Shown here: positions 4,836 through 5,804 of the stretch, piece after piece | Numbering within the stretch: the stretch's first letter is position 1 | How the letters are laid out: each line of letters starts with the position of its first letter | From: an uncultured Ruminococcus sp. | GTDB lineage: Bacteria > Bacillota > Clostridia > Oscillospirales > Ruminococcaceae | Length of the DNA stretch: 5,804 bases | Direction: 5' to 3' | Assembly (NCBI GenBank): GCA_945876155.1 | Contig: CAMCMW010000118.1 | Location: 1-5,804 of the forward strand | Translations under genes and position numbers: made by a program | Notes under the pieces: model-generated | What the model saw: the letters and a program-made list of their open reading frames with translations, nothing else | Database searches by the model: none | What the model was told of the DNA's origin: nothing

Positions 4836-5804
4836 ATGTCTACAACAGAAATTATTCAAATCTGCATTACAACATTCGGCGGCGTTGCGCTGCTTTTGTA
4901 CGGAATGCACATTCTCGGAAACGGTCTTGAAAAAATTTCCGGCGGCAAGATGGAAAAGATTCTCGAAAAACTGACAAACAACATCTTCAAAGCCGTAATT
5001 CTCGGCGCAGTTGTTACAGCGGTTATCCAGAGTTCCGGTGCAACTACGGTCATTGTTGTCGGACTGGTAAACTCAGGTATCTTAAAGCTTTCGTCGGCTG
5101 TTGGCATTATCATGGGTGCAAACATCGGTACTACCATAACCGGTCAGATACTTCGTCTTGGCGACCTTGAAAGCAATGCTTCACTGGGTGTGGTTATGGA
5201 GTTTCTCACCCCGACCTACCTTGCACCGTTTCTGGCAATAATCGGTATTATCATAATCATGGCGACCAAAAAGGACAACATCAAGGCGATAGGCGATATC
5301 TGTATCGGTTTGGGTATTCTCTTTACCGGTATGCTTTCGCTGACAGAATCTGTAAAGCCGCTGTCTGAACTGGAGGCATTCAGAAATGTGTTTGCAAGCC
5401 TTGAAAATCCGTTTCTCGGCGTACTTGCCGGTGCTGTTATTACTGCGCTTTTGCAGAGTTCGTCTGCGTCTGTGGGCATTCTCCAGGCGGTTTCCACAAC
5501 TGGTCTGCTGAAATTTTCAGCCGCTTTCCCGATTATTATGGGACAGAATATCGGTACTTGTTCAACATCTATCATATCAAGTATTGGTGCAAGCAAGAAC
5601 GCAAAGCGTGCCGCAATGGTACACTTCTACTTCAACCTTATCGGTACACTGCTTTTCCTCTCAGTAATATACATTTTAAAAGCACTGGGAAAAATAAGCT
5701 GCTGGAATGATGTCATGGACATGGGTTCAATCGCAAACTTCCATACATTTTTCAATATTGTCGTGACTGTTTTCTTCATACCGTTCCACAAGCTCCTTGA
5801 AAAG
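4836..5804 (+). CDS. Na+/phosphate cotransporter family membrane protein (NptA-like), 5' part
   Basis: The 323 visible residues contain the two inverted Na/Pi-cotransporter repeats typical of the NptA and eukaryotic SLC34 families. Repeat 1 has QSSGATT at 65-71 and GANIGTT at 94-100; repeat 2 has QSSSASV at 207-213 and GQNIGTC at 236-242. The QSS motifs form the substrate and Na+ sites. Hydrophobic membrane spans surround them, for example near 10-28, 53-80, 128-143, 156-170, 194-220 and 263-282. The family imports or balances inorganic phosphate at the cytoplasmic membrane; many bacterial members also carry a C-terminal PhoU-like domain, which would lie beyond the window edge. The start is ATG 4836 behind GGGAGG (4825-4830), 5 nt away. 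It is 186 nt after parC and has its own promoter-like element, so it is probably not a core member of the topoisomerase operon. Confidence 0.88.
   Translation, partial: MSTTEIIQICITTFGGVALLLYGMHILGNGLEKISGGKMEKILEKLTNNIFKAVILGAVVTAVIQSSGATTVIVVGLVNSGILKLSSAVGIIMGANIGTTITGQILRLGDLESNASLGVVMEFLTPTYLAPFLAIIGIIIIMATKKDNIKAIGDICIGLGILFTGMLSLTESVKPLSELEAFRNVFASLENPFLGVLAGAVITALLQSSSASVGILQAVSTTGLLKFSAAFPIIMGQNIGTCSTSIISSIGASKNAKRAAMVHFYFNLIGTLLFLSVIYILKALGKISCWNDVMDMGSIANFHTFFNIVVTVFFIPFHKLLEK

Overview
This window looks like chromosomal DNA of a low-to-moderate-GC Gram-positive anaerobe of the class Clostridia, probably Ruminococcus-like or Oscillospiraceae. The evidence is strong AGGAG-type ribosome binding sites, near-consensus sigma-A promoters in AT-rich spacers, and a divergent type IIA topoisomerase pair of a style I associate with Clostridia. 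The taxon is inferred from gene style; no database was consulted. I see no insertion sequence, tRNA, rRNA or CRISPR array.

Layout. (1) Positions 1-78, minus strand, hold the first 26 codons of a valyl-tRNA synthetase gene (valS) that runs off the left edge. (2) Positions 79-403 are a divergent intergenic region. On the minus strand it carries a perfect-consensus promoter (TTGACA-N17-TATAAT) and a leader of about 180 nt. The leader holds a possible 17-codon upstream ORF, two simple hairpins, and a terminator-like hairpin just before the valS ribosome binding site. A 9-bp alternative pairing could compete with that terminator. No T-box signature is present. On the plus strand the region carries an extended -10 promoter for the topoisomerase operon. 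(3) Positions 404-2386 and 2406-4649 encode the ATPase/TOPRIM (ParE-like) and breakage-reunion (ParC-like) subunits of a type IIA topoisomerase, 19 nt apart and evidently co-transcribed. (4) Positions 4650-4835 are a spacer with a second extended -10 promoter, three GTAAA elements exactly 11 bp apart (TTTACA/TTTACG on the minus strand, like PhoP boxes), and a long-range inverted repeat that overlaps the next Shine-Dalgarno. (5) Positions 4836-5804 are the start of a Na+/phosphate cotransporter family gene, cut by the right edge.

Function. The two topoisomerase genes should form one A2B2 enzyme that resolves supercoils and catenanes. They keep all visible catalytic residues, but lack a canonical GyrA box and differ from model enzymes at known quinolone-contact positions. 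valS and the phosphate transporter are functionally separate neighbours, each with its own promoter and apparently its own regulation: a possible valine-responsive attenuator for valS and possible phosphate control for the transporter. The proteins belong to known families; the least explained parts of the window are the valS leader and the transporter 5' region.
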